DNA of 14,991 nt from the NCBI GenBank assembly GCA_946497905.1, contig CAMMMI010000041.1, forward strand, positions 1 to 14,991. The letters are read 5' to 3'. This document shows, one piece after another, positions 14,245 through 14,991 of the stretch. Both the position numbers and the translations under genes were made by a program. Within the stretch, counting starts at the first letter, position 1. The number at the start of each line of letters is the position of its first letter. This stretch comes from an uncultured Clostridium sp. GTDB taxonomy: Bacteria; Bacillota; Clostridia; TANB77; CAG-508. Below the pieces are notes generated by a model, which was not told the origin of the DNA, ran no database searches, and was given only the letters and a program-made list of their open reading frames with translations.

Positions 14245-14868
14245 ATGCCAAAAGTAGACGTATATGATATTAAAGGTAAAAAAGTTAGTGATATAGAATT
14301 AGCAGACAGTGTATTTGGTATTACACCAAATGAAAATATTGTACATGCAGTATTAGTAAACTATTTAGCTAATCAAAGACAAGGTACTCAAAGTACAAAA
14401 ACAAGAGCAGAAGTTTCAGGTGGTGGTAAAAAGCCATGGAGACAAAAAGGAACAGGTAGAGCAAGACAAGGTTCAATAAGAGCACCACAATGGATTAAAG
14501 GTGGTATTGCTTTAGGACCAAAACCTCGTTCATATAAATATAGTGTAAATAAAAAAGAAAAAAGACTAGCAATAAGATCAGTATTAAGTTCTAAAGTATT
14601 AGAAAAAGAATTAACAGTAGTTGATAAATTAGAATTATCAGAAATCAAAACAAAAACAATGGTAAAAGCATTAGCTGACCTAAAAGTAGAAGGAAAAACA
14701 TTAATAATCCTTCCAGAAAACAATAAAAATGTTTTAATGTCATCAAGAAATATTGAAGGAGTTAAAACAATAGTTGCAAATAATATAAATGTATTTGATT
14801 TATTAAAATATAATAATCTAATTTTACCAGTAGATACTGTTAAAAAATTAGAGGAGGTGTACGCATAA
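14245..14868 (+). CDS. rplD: 50S ribosomal protein L4
   Basis: Large-subunit protein lining the exit tunnel, and in some bacteria the autoregulator of the S10 operon. The 207 aa include the tunnel loop QGTQSTKTRAEVSGGGKKPW followed by RQKGTGRARQGSIRAPQWIKGG and the globular part with NVFDLLKYNNLIL near the C-terminus. The start ATG 14245 follows GGGAGGAAG. Its stop (14866-14868) overlaps the rplW start by one base, so translation is coupled. Whether it acts on the leader upstream of rpsJ is unknown here. Confidence 0.97.
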   Translation: MPKVDVYDIKGKKVSDIELADSVFGITPNENIVHAVLVNYLANQRQGTQSTKTRAEVSGGGKKPWRQKGTGRARQGSIRAPQWIKGGIALGPKPRSYKYSVNKKEKRLAIRSVLSSKVLEKELTVVDKLELSEIKTKTMVKALADLKVEGKTLIILPENNKNVLMSSRNIEGVKTIVANNINVFDLLKYNNLILPVDTVKKLEEVYA

Positions 14869-14991
14869 TGTTGCCAGAAGAAATAATAATAGCACCAGTT
14901 GTTACTGAAAAAAGTAATGACCAATTACAAGAAGGAAAATACACTTTCAAAGTAAACAAAAAAGCAACAAAAGTTGAAATAGCAAAAGCTG
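14868..14991 (+). CDS. rplW: 50S ribosomal protein L23, 3' partial
   Basis: First 41 codons of L23, which sits at the tunnel exit and docks trigger factor and the signal recognition particle. Seen: IIIAPVVTEKSNDQLQEGKYTFKV followed by NKKATKVEIAKA, matching the family's N-terminus (usually xxPxxTEKS). ATG 14868 overlaps the L4 stop in TAATG, with GAGGAGGTG about 10 nt upstream, inside rplD. The rest of the gene lies beyond the window. Confidence 0.95.
   Translation, partial: MLPEEIIIAPVVTEKSNDQLQEGKYTFKVNKKATKVEIAKA

Noticed and set aside
14388..14924. Minus-strand 178-aa frame opposite rplD/rplW, and other minus frames at 3180-3507, 4209-4783, 4872-5183, 5592-5816, 6138-6723, 10021-10257 and 13548-13730
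   Set aside because: All are antisense to well-supported genes, lack ribosome binding sites and show only composition-driven hydrophobic sequence.
1..14991. CRISPR array, tRNA or rRNA genes
   Set aside because: No regularly spaced repeats and no cloverleaf or rRNA sequence were seen in the window.

Overview
The window is AT-rich DNA with A-rich coding strands, strong AGGAGG-type ribosome binding sites and sigma-A promoters. It carries the sporulation genes yqfC and yqfD, a DUF4364 gene and an S10 ribosomal operon. Together these point to a spore-forming Firmicute of the class Clostridia, probably an uncultured low-GC lineage; I cannot name a genus from sequence alone.

Layout. (1) Positions 1 to about 5187 are the right-hand part of an integrated mobile element whose left end lies outside the window. 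It holds the 3' part of a group II intron (reverse transcriptase/maturase plus domains V and VI), a 132-aa unknown protein, a 45-aa unknown protein, and two adjacent, closely related large serine recombinases. The second recombinase is broken by a single-base frameshift. (2) At about 5188 the sequence changes abruptly to the C-terminal part of a PdaA-like polysaccharide deacetylase that has lost its N-terminal catalytic motif. The element therefore appears to have integrated inside that gene, right at the codons for its HxxxH metal-binding motif. (3) 5650-8818 is a tight sporulation/RNA-processing cluster: yqfC, yqfD, an unrecognised 401-aa gene where phoH is often found, and ybeY. (4) 8911-11152 holds a membrane-anchored DUF3048 (YerB-like) protein, a YlbF-family protein and a small membrane protein with an HExxH motif. 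(5) A minus-strand DUF4364 gene (11194-11730) converges on the previous gene across a GC-rich hairpin and diverges from ldh (L-lactate dehydrogenase, 11910-12842). (6) A near-perfect sigma-A promoter directly after ldh drives a leader of about 230 nt containing an intrinsic terminator, then rpsJ, rplC, rplD and the start of rplW.

How the parts fit. The most interesting idea is that the recombinase element sits in a deacetylase gene of the family that modifies spore cortex peptidoglycan, next to other sporulation genes. That is the arrangement of developmental intervening elements such as skin in sigK or SP-beta in spsM, where a serine recombinase restores the gene during sporulation. This is an inference: the left half of the gene is not visible and the second recombinase has a frameshift. 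The second notable region is the S10 operon leader, which looks like a transcription attenuator and may also end ldh transcripts.
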